From: Osedax fenrisi
Lineage: Eukaryota; Annelida; Polychaeta; Sabellida; Siboglinidae
Direction of reading: 5' to 3'
Length of the DNA: 64,000 bases
Assembly: GCA_964019155.1 (NCBI GenBank)
Contig: OZ025244.1
Coordinates: 43,321,282-43,385,281, forward strand
Under the pieces are notes generated by a model. It had not been told where the DNA came from. It saw nothing but the letters and a program-made list of their open reading frames with translations, and made no database searches. A program made the position numbers and the translations under genes. Shown here in pieces: positions 63,740 to 64,000 of the stretch (the first letter of the stretch is position 1; the number at the start of each line of letters is the position of its first letter).

Positions 63740-64000
63740 AATTAACTCATAACTTCCTAATGATAGTATTATTAGAATGTATAGGGAAAAAGGTAAACAG
63801 TTGAATATCATCAAAAATATGGTAATGTATATTTGGAAAGTTCTTAATTAGATCAGAAATAGGGCGGATATAAATAGAATAAAGGGATGGACTTAGAACA
63901 GATCCTTTGGGAATATCGTGGTTAGTGGAGAAAGATTTTTCAATCATACTAGAGATATTGGGGTTTGTCAGATATGAAGTAAACCATTTCAGCTAAGCCA
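63740..64000 (-). mobile_element. Family B-like LINE, upstream part of the interrupted copy
   Basis: The minus strand reads IPKGSVLSPSLYSIYIRPIS and FDDIQLFTFFPI, the direct upstream continuation of 60510 when compared with the uninterrupted fragment at 53880-54420. It continues past the window edge. Confidence 0.85.

Noticed and set aside
58896..64000. Search for gene B's HExxH, ENxxD and C-terminal exons
   Set aside because: None found on the plus strand; the region is antisense LINE sequence, so these exons should lie to the right of the window.

Overview
The window looks like nuclear DNA from an invertebrate animal with an extremely AT-rich genome (by eye about 80% A+T). The reasons are spliced genes with very small exons and kilobase introns, animal-type non-LTR retrotransposons (LINEs), a MITE, and very long (AAT)n and (AT)n arrays. 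The LINE mix, with CR1/L2/Jockey-like and RTE-like families, would fit an arthropod or another ecdysozoan or lophotrochozoan, but I cannot place the species.

The host coding content is two head-to-tail genes on the + strand for M13-family zinc metallopeptidases (neprilysin / endothelin-converting-enzyme family), which are single-pass type II membrane ectopeptidases. Gene A is represented by its 3' end (about 2097-4341). It carries the HExxH zinc motif, the ENxxD glutamate exon, the Ala-Tyr-Lys-Lys-Trp exon and the C-terminal exon with the catalytic His and Arg. Gene B begins 3.1 kb downstream (ATG at 7477) and runs off the right edge. I can follow 17 small exons (66 to 179 nt across both genes; 1874 nt of coding sequence in gene B) across 51.4 kb to 58895. 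Every junction has an AG acceptor and a GT donor, and every intron phase matches. Gene B gives a cytoplasmic tail, one membrane segment, the Cys-rich start of the ectodomain and the fold up to the Ala-Tyr-Tyr strand. Its catalytic exons should lie just beyond the window. Gene A stops exactly where gene B's visible part leaves off, so the two halves together cover the whole family fold.

The introns of gene B are filled with mobile DNA. Family A LINEs (8967-11417; 39261-39648, 39941-43080, 43466-44090) are every time embedded in (AAT)n on both sides, as if this APE-type LINE targets (AAT)n. Family B LINEs, with a PHD-like finger in ORF1, lie at 505-1910 (-), 4430-5720 (+), 15140-17785 (+), 19700-20340 (+), 22200-26080 (+), 53880-54420 (-), 55055-55375 (-) and 59690-60510 plus 63740-64000 (-). 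RTE-like family C copies lie at 18300-19115, 26120-27700, 29980-31880, 47295-47575 and 60511-63735 (all -) and at 31885-32420 (+). Other elements are a decayed third RT type (11880-12560, 29560-29930, 32900-33550), an 877-bp Harbinger-type MITE (34079-34955), a pogo-type transposon end (53639) and a possible solo LTR (about 57660-58000).

The remaining sequence is AT-rich intron or spacer with many (AT)n runs and a few unassigned small ORFs. No tRNA, rRNA or CRISPR was recognised. All homology calls come from reading translated motifs, not from a database search.
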